From assembly GCA_021786385.1 (NCBI GenBank), contig JAJYNJ010000009.1, forward strand, positions 1 through 41,936: a DNA stretch of 41,936 nucleotides. The letters are read 5' to 3'. Every line of letters starts with the position of its first letter. The first letter of the stretch is position 1. Both the position numbers and the translations under genes were made by a program. Source of the DNA: Chloroflexota bacterium (GTDB lineage: Bacteria; Chloroflexota; Limnocylindria; Limnocylindrales; CSP1-4). Shown here one piece after another: positions 35,556 to 41,936 of this stretch. The notes beneath the pieces are model-generated. The model worked only from the letters and a program-made list of their open reading frames with translations, did no database searches and was not told the DNA's origin.

Positions 35556-36478
35556 GCGGCGCCCTCCGGTCCGCCCCCTGCGGCACGGAACCCCGCCGCG
35601 AGCAGCTCCCCCGCGAGCGAACCCGCCAGAGCCACCCAGTCTCCGGCCTCGCCCACGCGGCGGGCCACGATCGGGGTTCCCGACGACGGCACCGCGCCGG
35701 CGAGCAGCTCGAGCCGGTCACCGCGGAGCGCGGCGAGCGCGCCCAGCGGCGCCCGACAGCCGCCGCCGGTCGAGCGCAACACCTCGCGCTCGGCTTCGAC
35801 GCAACGCCGCGTGGGGGGATCGTCGAGACGTGCCAGCACGGCGCGGAGTTCCCCGTCGTCGACGCGGCACTGCACCGCCAGCGCACCCTGGCCGGGCGCC
35901 GGCGGGACGAGCGACGGGTCGAGCGGCTGATCCGCCCGCGCGCCGTGTCCGAGCCGCGTCAGCCCGGCGATCGCCAATACCAGTGCGTCGACCTCGCCCG
36001 CAGCAAGGCGGCGAAGTCGGGTGTCGACGTTGCCGTGGAGCGGCACGATCCGCAAGTCCGGCCGCACGGCGCGCAGGAAGGCCGCGCGGCGGGGGCTGTC
36101 GGTGCCGACCCGTGCCCCGTCCGGCAGCGTCGCCATGTCGGCGCCATCGCGCGTCACCAGGGCGTCGCGGGGATCTTCGCGCGGCGGGTACGCCGCGATG
36201 ACGAGGGCTCCGCGCGCCTCGCCGCGCCCCTCGATCGGCACGTCCTTCGCGCTGTGCACCGCCAGGTCGACGTCGCCCGCGAGCAGCGCACGTTCGAGGG
36301 CGCCGACGAACGCGCCCTCACCCCAGGCGGTCTCGGGCGGCCGCACATCGCCTTCGGTCACGACCGTGATCAGATCGACCCCATGGCCCAGCTGCCGGAG
36401 GACGCCGGCGACGAGCTCGGACTGCCGGCGCGCGAGCGCCGAACCGCGCGTGCCAAGACGGAACGGGCGGGCGGGCAT
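35552..36478 (-). CDS. hemC: porphobilinogen deaminase (hydroxymethylbilane synthase)
   Basis: 308 residues. Starts directly with RLGTRGSALARRQS; catalytic Asp79 in HSAKDVP; dipyrromethane cofactor Cys241 in STGGGCRAPLG. Polymerises four porphobilinogens to hydroxymethylbilane. The ATG shares one base with the hemA stop (TGATG), indicating translational coupling. Length and motifs are all ordinary. Confidence 0.97.
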   Translation of the reverse strand: MPARPFRLGTRGSALARRQSELVAGVLRQLGHGVDLITVVTEGDVRPPETAWGEGAFVGALERALLAGDVDLAVHSAKDVPIEGRGEARGALVIAAYPPREDPRDALVTRDGADMATLPDGARVGTDSPRRAAFLRAVRPDLRIVPLHGNVDTRLRRLAAGEVDALVLAIAGLTRLGHGARADQPLDPSLVPPAPGQGALAVQCRVDDGELRAVLARLDDPPTRRCVEAEREVLRSTGGGCRAPLGALAALRGDRLELLAGAVPSSGTPIVARRVGEAGDWVALAGSLAGELLAAGFRAAGGGPEGAA

Positions 36479-37782
36479 CACAGGTCGAACAGGAGCCGGG
36501 CGGCCTGGGCCGCCGTCCCGTCTACGTCGTCGTGCAGGCGGACACTCGGCCGATGCAGGATCCGCGCCACCAGTTGTTCCGAGAAGGCCGCCACCAGGGC
36601 CCGTTCCCGCGGCTCGAGGTCCGGCAGGCGCCGGAGGAGCCGCTCCAGCTCCTGCGCACGCTCGGCCTCGACGGACGCGCGCAGCGCGCGGAGCGTCTCG
36701 ACCGACGGACGGGCCGCGACCCAGCGCGCGTAGAGCGCGCAGGCCTCCTCGACGAGCGCCTCGGCGCGCGCGACGTAGGCGCGCCGGGTCGCCTCGGCCC
36801 TGGCCGCGGTGGCGGGCCGTCGCGCGAAGAGCCGGTCGACGTCGATGAACCGTGCACCGAGCGCCGCACGCACGGGCTCGGGCACCGCCTGGGGCGACGA
36901 AAGGTCGACCACGAGCGGCATCCGGTCTGACGGTCGCGCGGCCGCCTCGTCCGCCTCCACGATAGGCCAGGGATCCCGCGACGCGCCGTCCGCGCCGTCC
37001 GCGCCGTCCGGCCCCGCCCAGCGCTCCGCCAGCGCGTCCCACCGGCCACTCAGCGCGACCAGGAGCGCGTCCGCCTGCGCCACACGCCCCGCCGCCTCGT
37101 CCAGTGAAGCCCAGGAGCCGCCGATCGCGGTCGCCAGCGCGCGTGCACGCTCCGGATCGCGGCTGGCGACCGTCACGGCAGCACCGCGGCGCGCCGCGCC
37201 CACGGCCAGGGCCCGCCCCATCACACCGGCGCCCGCGACCACGATCCGTCCGCCTCGGATCCGGCCCTGGTGCCCCGCCAGCCAGTCGAACGCACGATCG
37301 GCGAGACTCCGCTCTTGCGGTCGCGGCTGCTCGGCCCGCGCGCGCCGTCCCACGCCGATGGCGAGCTCGAGGGCGCGGACCAGCAAAGGATCCGCCGGGA
37401 CGACGGTACGCACCGCGTCGAGCAGCCCGCGGACCTGGTGGAGGATCTCATCTTCGCCGGTGACCGCGCTCTCGAGCCCCGCCGCCAGTCGAAAGAGGTA
37501 CCTCGCGGCCTCGCGCCCGTGGTAGCGCCGCAGGCCCTCGAGGCCGGCCGCGTGGGCCGCGCGCTCGATCGCTGCGGCGGGCGCGACCGCGGCCGGCGCG
37601 TCGGCTGCGGCGGTCCCGAAGAGCTCCACCCGATGGCAGGTGACGAGCAGGCCCGCCCGCGCGCGCTCGTCGGCGAGGTCAAGCACGATGCGGGCGAAGC
37701 GCGACCGTTCTTCCGCGCCGTGGCGGCCCGCCGGAGCTCCGAGCACCCAGAGGGGGATCGCGTCGCTGCTCATTGGCGTCAT
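36478..37782 (-). CDS. hemA: glutamyl-tRNA reductase, divergent N-terminus
   Basis: 434 residues; reduces glutamyl-tRNA to glutamate-1-semialdehyde. The nucleophile is Cys49 in VTCHRVELF (normally TCNRVE). The second catalytic block LESAVTGEDEILHQVR, the NADPH Rossmann motif AGAGVMGRALA and the C-terminal dimer helix are present. The usual N-terminal NHRTAPV-like motif is not recognisable; instead the protein opens LWVLGAPAGRHGAEE. A Gly-Ala-Asp repeat (about 254-264) interrupts the reductase domain. The ATG overlaps the regulator stop by 4 nt. Function is likely intact given the complete pathway around it. Confidence 0.9.
   Translation of the reverse strand: MTPMSSDAIPLWVLGAPAGRHGAEERSRFARIVLDLADERARAGLLVTCHRVELFGTAAADAPAAVAPAAAIERAAHAAGLEGLRRYHGREAARYLFRLAAGLESAVTGEDEILHQVRGLLDAVRTVVPADPLLVRALELAIGVGRRARAEQPRPQERSLADRAFDWLAGHQGRIRGGRIVVAGAGVMGRALAVGAARRGAAVTVASRDPERARALATAIGGSWASLDEAAGRVAQADALLVALSGRWDALAERWAGPDGADGADGASRDPWPIVEADEAAARPSDRMPLVVDLSSPQAVPEPVRAALGARFIDVDRLFARRPATAARAEATRRAYVARAEALVEEACALYARWVAARPSVETLRALRASVEAERAQELERLLRRLPDLEPRERALVAAFSEQLVARILHRPSVRLHDDVDGTAAQAARLLFDL
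36983..37009. repeat. three perfect 9-bp tandem repeats inside hemA
   Basis: GCGCCGTCC three times in a row, encoding a Gly-Ala-Asp repeat in a surface loop of the reductase. In-frame, so likely length-polymorphic between strains. Confidence 0.85.
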
Positions 37783-38582
37783 AAGCTGGCCCCGCCCCTG
37801 CGCCTCGCTCCGCCGTGCCGGAGCCCGCCCGCCGGATGCCTCCCCGCCGCCGCCCTCAGCTGCGCACCAGACGCCACCTCCCCAAACGCCGCCGCGCCAG
37901 GTGCCGCCGGGAACGCCCCGGCGTGCCCCTCGATCGTCGCGACCAGCAGCCGATCGAGGGCCGACTCGACCGCCGCGAGGAGCGCGGTGGCCTCGCGCGT
38001 GTCGAGGCCGCGACGCCGCGCGATGCGCGTCAGCTCGGTCAGGAAGGGGGCCCGAAACTGCAGGAACGACTCGACCGCCTCCACCGTCGAGCACCCCAGC
38101 TCGGCCATCACCCGGCCGTGCTCGGCCGCCAGCCGGGCCGCCCGGTCCAGGTGCTCCGGCGCGCCGGCCGGGCCTCGGTCGAGGTGCAGCAGCAGCGCGT
38201 CGACGAGGTCGCGTCCGCGCTGCCGGAATTCCGCTTTCTGCGTTTCGCTCAGGCGCTCCACCCAGGATGGCCCTGTTGCCGGCCAGCGTCGCCGAGGGAG
38301 AGGCCCGCGGTAGGCCCGCACGATCCGCTCCGCCGAGGCGCCGAGCCGCGCGAGAGGCGGCCGTTCGCGCCGCACCGACGGGATCATGGCGGCCAGCGCG
38401 CGCCGCGAATAGCGGCGGTGGCCGCCCGGCGTGGTGAAGACCGGGACGCGCCCCTCGTCCGACCAACGGCGCAGCGTCGCGGCGCTGACGCCGAGCAGCG
38501 TGCTCGCGTCACCCAGGCCGATCCAGTCGCTGGCACTGGGGTGGCCGGGTCGGATGGACGGATCAGATGCTGCCGCGCGCAC
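37779..38582 (-). CDS. BldC/MerR-like DNA-binding regulator heading the heme operon
   Basis: 267 residues. The N-terminal winged-helix HTH (about 19-66) reads LLGVSAATLRRWSDEG followed by TTPGGHRRYSRRAL, the GGHRRY wing typical of BldC and single-domain MerR proteins. The middle (about 105-210, from ERLSETQKAEF to LVATIEGH) is all-helical and recalls the RsbRD N-terminal domain, a globin-like sensor fold; this match is from memory and tentative. The tail is low complexity. Its stop overlaps the hemA start (ATGA), so it is the first gene of the heme operon and probably its regulator. The GTG start lies 6 nt after a TAAGGT -10 box, and four 10-bp repeats fill the gap upstream. Confidence 0.85.
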   Translation of the reverse strand: MRAAASDPSIRPGHPSASDWIGLGDASTLLGVSAATLRRWSDEGRVPVFTTPGGHRRYSRRALAAMIPSVRRERPPLARLGASAERIVRAYRGPLPRRRWPATGPSWVERLSETQKAEFRQRGRDLVDALLLHLDRGPAGAPEHLDRAARLAAEHGRVMAELGCSTVEAVESFLQFRAPFLTELTRIARRRGLDTREATALLAAVESALDRLLVATIEGHAGAFPAAPGAAAFGEVASGAQLRAAAGRHPAGGLRHGGARRRGGASL

Positions 38583-38585
38583 GCT

Positions 38586-38625
38586 GGAACCTTACCAAAT
38601 CTCCACGAACCTGGTGGAACCTGTC
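38586..38625 (-). promoter_or_regulatory. four 10-bp direct repeats over the heme-operon promoter (candidate operator)
   Basis: On the minus strand AGGTTCC, AGGTTCG, AGATTTG and AGGTTCC recur with 3-nt spacers, a strict 10-bp period (one helical turn). They fill the 41-bp gap between the MFS stop and the regulator GTG. The last repeat overlaps a -10 box TAAGGT (38589-38594) placed 6 nt before the GTG, consistent with a leaderless mRNA. There is no -35 consensus, as at activator-dependent promoters. BldC-type proteins are known to bind head-to-tail on direct repeats, so autoregulation by the adjacent gene product is the obvious model. Confidence 0.65.
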
Positions 38626-39892
38626 ACACGGTGCTCGGTCTCGCCGCGCGGCCCTCGCCGCCCTCGCTCCGCGGGATCCCGCGAGCCGCGATCACGGCCG
38701 CGACCACGCACGCCGCCACCCCGAAGAGGACGGCGCTCTCGATCGAACGGGACCCCAGCCAGCCCGCGACGGCCGAGCCGATCGGGAAGCCGGCGAAGTT
38801 GAAGTTCATCGACACCGCGAATGCGCGTCCCATCCAGGCCGGATCCGTGCGCCGCTGCCGCAGCGTGAACAGCCCGATGTCCTGTGGCCCGTTGAGGAGT
38901 CCGATCAGCGCCATCGACGCGATGACCAGGCCCAGCGCCCCTGCGGTCGGGGTCGGATCCGCGGCCGGCAGCAGCAGGACCAGCGCGAGGGCACTCCCGA
39001 GCATCGGCAGCACCAGCATGCGGCGCTCCCTCCCGGCGCTGTTGATCCGTCCGAAGAGGACGGCAGCCACCGCGCCGCCCAACCCGAGCACCGCGAAGAC
39101 GGCGCCGACCGCCGCGGGCCCCTGGTGCAGCCGGTCGAGCACGATGAGCGGCACCACGATCGTGGTCATCCCACTGCTCAGGTTGACCGCTGAGACGGAG
39201 AACCCGAGCGCCCGTAGCGTCGGGTTGCGCCAGGTGTAGACCAGGCCCTGCCACGCGTCGAGCAGGAGGCGACCACTGGAGGCCACGTCGGTTTCCGGGT
39301 CCGGGATCCCGACCAGCACGAGCGCGGCGAGGGCAAACGTGCCGGCGATCGCGACGAGGGCCGCAGGTCCGCCCCACAGCCCGACCAGCGCCCCTGCCAG
39401 CGGCGGCCCCACCACCGTGGCTACCACGTACCCCATCGAGTCGACCGCGTTGATGCGCTCCCAGAGATGGGCCGGCACCAGCAACGGAAACAGACTCCGC
39501 AGCCCGGTGCTGCTGAGCGTGGCCGTCAAGGACGAAGCACCCGCGATGACCAGCAGCAGCCAGACCGGGAGCGCATGGGCCATCGCGAGCCCTCCCACGA
39601 ACGCGAGGGCGACGCCGGCCACGACATAGTCGACGAGCACCAACCGGGAACGTCCATGGCGGTCGAGCAGGGCCCCCGCGATCGGGCTCACCAGCATGCC
39701 CGGCACGATGGCCACGAACGTCACGAGCCCCGCCAGTCGGGCAGAGTGGTACGTGGTCAGTGTGAACAGAACCATCGCGACGCTGACCATCGACTGTCCG
39801 ATCCGGGCGATCTGCATCCCCGCCACCATGCGCGGCAGCGCCGGCACGGCAGCGAGGGCACGGTAGGAACGCTCCGGGGGGATCGGGGACAT
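38624..39892 (-). CDS. MFS transporter, 12 transmembrane helices
   Basis: 422 residues with about twelve hydrophobic segments; the loop between helices 2 and 3 reads GALLDRHGRSR, a version of the MFS DRxGRR motif. It resembles drug- or siderophore-efflux MFS proteins, but no substrate residue can be named. The ATG at 39892 is used because the protein from there fits the family; a TAGGAT box lies 8 nt upstream. It precedes the heme operon on the same strand with a 41-bp gap that holds the repeat operator, so read-through into the heme genes is possible. Confidence 0.87.
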   Translation of the reverse strand: MSPIPPERSYRALAAVPALPRMVAGMQIARIGQSMVSVAMVLFTLTTYHSARLAGLVTFVAIVPGMLVSPIAGALLDRHGRSRLVLVDYVVAGVALAFVGGLAMAHALPVWLLLVIAGASSLTATLSSTGLRSLFPLLVPAHLWERINAVDSMGYVVATVVGPPLAGALVGLWGGPAALVAIAGTFALAALVLVGIPDPETDVASSGRLLLDAWQGLVYTWRNPTLRALGFSVSAVNLSSGMTTIVVPLIVLDRLHQGPAAVGAVFAVLGLGGAVAAVLFGRINSAGRERRMLVLPMLGSALALVLLLPAADPTPTAGALGLVIASMALIGLLNGPQDIGLFTLRQRRTDPAWMGRAFAVSMNFNFAGFPIGSAVAGWLGSRSIESAVLFGVAACVVAAVIAARGIPRSEGGEGRAARPSTV

Positions 39893-39900
39893 CGAGGACC

Positions 39901-39906
39901 ATCCTA
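39901..39906 (-). promoter_or_regulatory. -10 box upstream of the MFS gene
   Basis: TAGGAT on the minus strand, 8 nt before the ATG, with no clear -35. It could give a leaderless or nearly leaderless transcript; AGGA inside it could also act as a weak ribosome site on a longer transcript. Confidence 0.35.
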
Positions 39907-39953
39907 CCGGCCGTCCGCCGGGGGCGTCGTGCCGCCGCCGGCCCGCAGATTGC

Positions 39954-40547
39954 TCAGGTTGGCTCGACCGACGAGCGACCCACCGCGACGAGGTAGAGCG
40001 GGGTATGGGTGGCCGGCAGCTCGAGCACATCGCGCGCCGCCAGGTCGTCAAGGGCCCCCACCGGTATGGCGCAGAATCCCATCGCCGTCGCGGCCAGCAG
40101 GACGTTCTGCGCCACATGGCCGGCTTCGATCAGCTGGTACCGGCGCGCCCGAGTGCCGTAGCGGGGTTCCATGCGGCCCTCCACGGCCACCACCACGATC
40201 GTCGCGGGTGCCAGGCCGATCACGTCCTGGGATTCGGCTGCCGTACAGAGTGCTGGACGGCGATCCCCGGGCCGCAGCAGCGTCAGCCGGTCGCGCATGG
40301 CGTCGTAGTGCGAGATGCCACTGGGCGTCACGACGTACAGTTCGAGGGGATGGATGGCACCGGCCGACGGTGCCGTGCGCAGCCCGGCTGGGCCGGTCAC
40401 CCCCTGGCCCGCCCAGCAGAGGCGCCGCAACTCGTCCACGCCGAGGGGATCCCAGCAGAAGTCACGCCGGGAGCGACGACTCCTCAGGCACTCCTCGAGC
40501 GTGACCATGGCCAGCGGGGAAGCAGCGACCATCCCGGTCGACGGCAT
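39954..40547 (-). CDS. SagB-type nitroreductase-family flavin oxidoreductase
   Basis: 197 residues. Nitroreductase fold of the SagB branch: RRSRRDF at the N-terminus, TAPSAGAIHPLELYVV (FMN-binding), YQLIEAGHVAQNVLL, GALDD and TPLYLVAVGR at the end. SagB dehydrogenases oxidise azolines in thiazole/oxazole-modified peptides, but no cyclodehydratase or precursor peptide is visible here, so a stand-alone FMN oxidoreductase is likelier. A good ribosome site (GGAGGTGC, 5 nt before the ATG) sets the start. It is followed by the MFS gene after 61 bp on the same strand and may be cotranscribed with it. Confidence 0.88.
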   Translation of the reverse strand: MPSTGMVAASPLAMVTLEECLRSRRSRRDFCWDPLGVDELRRLCWAGQGVTGPAGLRTAPSAGAIHPLELYVVTPSGISHYDAMRDRLTLLRPGDRRPALCTAAESQDVIGLAPATIVVVAVEGRMEPRYGTRARRYQLIEAGHVAQNVLLAATAMGFCAIPVGALDDLAARDVLELPATHTPLYLVAVGRSSVEPT

Positions 40548-40704
40548 GCGACGCACCTCCGTCGAGTCAGTGTCGTGGCCCCAGCGTGGGCGCCGACAGT
40601 GCCATCCGGCCGTGCTGAGACGCTCCGCATGACCAGTGCCGGGCCGGACGCCACAAGCGGCGCCCCGCCTGGAGGCGGCCCGCGCGTCGACCAAGAGGCG
40701 AGAG

Positions 40705-40910
40705 GCGCCCCTCGTACGTGGCACACCTCGGCTGCAGCGTCCTGGTAATCGCCTCCAGAGCGTCGCCCGGCGCCGCGAGCCGATCCTGGGTCGGCGGGAC
40801 CCCATAGCCGTAGGCCAACCACCCGTCCTCTTTCCAGCCGCCTCCGATCCCGAGCTCGAACCGGCCGCCGCTGACCGGTGGCGCGTACGTCTCGGGACAG
40901 ATGCTCAGGT
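40705..40910 (-). pseudogene. fragment of a luciferase-like (LLM class) flavin monooxygenase
   Basis: On the minus strand the frame reads VSGGRFELGIGGGW, KEDGWLAYGYGVPP, TQDRLAAPGDALEAI and ends near CATYEG. This is the well-known LLM/F420-dependent oxidoreductase block around GGRFELGIGAGW. A stop codon closes the frame just upstream, there is no start, and the rest of the barrel is missing on both sides, so it is a remnant of about 65 codons. The rest of the 40548-41119 gap shows no other gene. Confidence 0.7.
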
Positions 40911-41066
40911 CGGTCCCCGTGGATCAGAGCCCACACCATACGGGCGACCGTACGGATGGCCCTCGCGGCGCCCCGCGTCACGCCTCCAGATCCCGGAGTC
41001 CGCCTAGACCCCGCGACGTCGCATGGGCGGGCCGACCCACATCCCCGCCGAACACCGACTCCCCTC

Positions 41067-41075
41067 TGCTACGAT
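41067..41075 (+). promoter_or_regulatory. extended -10 for the sensor gene
   Basis: TGCTACGAT, identical to the -10 of the dsbA promoter. No -35 consensus. Predicted leader of about 38 nt to the GTG. Confidence 0.5.
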
Positions 41076-41119
41076 CCCGCTGGCTGGCCCAGGCGTGGAT
41101 CCACACCGTGGAGTCGACT

Positions 41120-41936
41120 GTGAGCTCAGGCCAACAGGTCATCCGAGAGCCATCTCCGGTGCAGTTGGCTCTCGCGTACGCTCTCGGGGCGGTCCTCTGG
41201 ATCGTCGCCCTGAATCCCGTTCTCAGCGGCGCGAGCGCCCGGTTCGACATGCCCGACCTGGTCTTCGTGGCCGTCACCTCGATACTGCTGTATGCGCTCC
41301 TATGGCGGCGCGCCCATGCCCTGGCCCGTGCGCAGACCGAGCGGGACCGGCTCGCGGCCGTGGTGGAGCAGGCCTCCGAGATGGTCTACATCACCGACAC
41401 GCAGGGCATGATCACCTACGTCAACCCGGCCTTCGAACGGCTGAGCGGCTACACGCGCGAGGAGGCCGTCGGGCAGAACCCGCGGATCCTCAAGAGCGGC
41501 GTCCACTCCGACGCCTTCTACCGCGAGCTGTGGGCGACGCTCGGCGCCGGCCAGACGTGGCGCGCGACGCTGGTCGACCGTCGCAAGGATGGCGCCCTGA
41601 TGACGAAGGAGGTGATCATCCGCCCCCTGCGCGATGCGACGGGCCGGGTCACCCACTACGTGGCCACCGCCCGCGACGTGACCGCCGAGCGGGCCACCAG
41701 CGAGGCCCTTCTTCGCGCCACGCGCGAGCGCGAAGAGATCCGCGCCGCGCTGGGGCGCCTGCGCCAGGGCGAGACCGTCGAGGCGACGGCCGAGCGGGTG
41801 TGCGCCGAGATCGCCGCGCTGCCCGGTCTCGAGCGCGTGTCGCTCGTGGCGTTCGAGGCGGACGCCAGCGCACGGGTGCTGGGCGTCCACCCCCCCGTCC
41901 GCGCGCGGCGAGGCGGGGGGGGGGGGGGGGGACGCC
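41120..41936 (+). CDS. membrane-bound PAS/GAF sensor protein (3' truncated)
   Basis: Open to the end of the window, at least 255 credible residues. Two hydrophobic helices (about 15-35 and 46-62) form a membrane hairpin. A PAS domain (about 78-190) follows with YITDTQGMITYVNPAFERLSG, WRATLVDRRKDG and a VTHYVATARDVT end, then a coiled coil (about 188-216) and what looks like the start of a GAF domain (ETVEATAERVCAEIAALPGLERVS). The output domain (histidine kinase or diguanylate cyclase) is cut off. GTG at 41120 is chosen for GTGGAG 6 nt upstream; a GTG at 41108 is in frame. The last codons run into the G tract and are not reliable. Confidence 0.85.
   Translation, partial: MSSGQQVIREPSPVQLALAYALGAVLWIVALNPVLSGASARFDMPDLVFVAVTSILLYALLWRRAHALARAQTERDRLAAVVEQASEMVYITDTQGMITYVNPAFERLSGYTREEAVGQNPRILKSGVHSDAFYRELWATLGAGQTWRATLVDRRKDGALMTKEVIIRPLRDATGRVTHYVATARDVTAERATSEALLRATREREEIRAALGRLRQGETVEATAERVCAEIAALPGLERVSLVAFEADASARVLGVHPPVRARRGGGGGGGR
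41882..41936. other. G17 tract and fold-back inverted repeat at the contig end
   Basis: GGCGTCC followed by A and seven C at 41882-41896 is mirrored by 17 G (41915-41931) and GACGCC at the very end. The end of the window is nearly the reverse complement of sequence 40 bases earlier. This is more like an assembly or read-end artifact than biology. Confidence 0.7.

Noticed and set aside
38624-40547. A thiazole/oxazole-modified peptide cluster around the SagB-type gene
   Set aside because: No YcaO/SagD, SagC or small Cys/Ser/Thr-rich precursor frame could be found nearby on either strand.

Overview
The window is about 42 kb of very GC-rich DNA. It has strong G/C bias at third codon positions, dense gene packing and many GTG or TTG starts. 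It is cut inside a gene at both ends, so it is probably a metagenomic or draft contig. The gene content points to a high-GC, aerobic, heme-making bacterium: coproporphyrin-type heme synthesis with ChdC, BldC/MerR-like regulation, an ECF sigma factor fused to a zinc domain, and a Streptomyces-like acetyltransferase domain order. I favour Chloroflexota (Limnocylindria-like) over Actinomycetota, but this is inference and no rRNA marker is present.

Layout, left to right. 1-3.2 kb: both halves of a heterodimeric ABC exporter (the first lacks its 5' end) and a methyltransferase. 3.3-6.6 kb: a membrane-anchored esterase facing a DsbA-CcdA extracytoplasmic thiol-redox pair. 6.6-8.3 kb: a leftward operon DUF2892 - ECF sigma with C-terminal zinc domain - methyltransferase. 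8.7-12.3 kb: a DEAD-box helicase and a GH36 alpha-galactosidase. 12.5-19.9 kb: an acetate module made of an acetate permease, acetyl-CoA synthetase, an AcuC-type deacetylase and a Pat-type GNAT/acyl-CoA-synthetase fusion. Together these could take up and activate acetate and switch Acs by reversible lysine acetylation. 20.1-25.1 kb: a secreted GH18 protein and an OatA-like acyltransferase. 25.1-28.3 kb: Nudix hydrolase, HAD phosphatase and class V aminotransferase.

28.4-38.6 kb: a leftward ten-gene operon, almost all joined by 1-4 nt start/stop overlaps: regulator - hemA - hemC - hemD - hemB - chdC - hemL - hemE1 - hemE2 - cpfC/hemH. It encodes heme synthesis from glutamyl-tRNA except the coproporphyrinogen oxidase step. 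Its first gene is a BldC/MerR-like DNA-binding protein with an alpha-helical C-terminal domain that may be a sensor. Four 10-bp direct repeats fill the 41-bp gap in front of that gene, over its putative -10 box. One of the two tandem HemE proteins has lost two active-site residues. This regulator-operator-operon unit is the most interesting system in the window.

38.6-41.9 kb: an MFS transporter, a SagB-type flavin oxidoreductase, a decayed luciferase-like monooxygenase fragment, and the start of a membrane PAS/GAF sensor. The sensor gene runs into a 17-G tract that looks like a fold-back artifact at the contig end. No tRNA, rRNA, CRISPR array, insertion sequence or prophage was seen.
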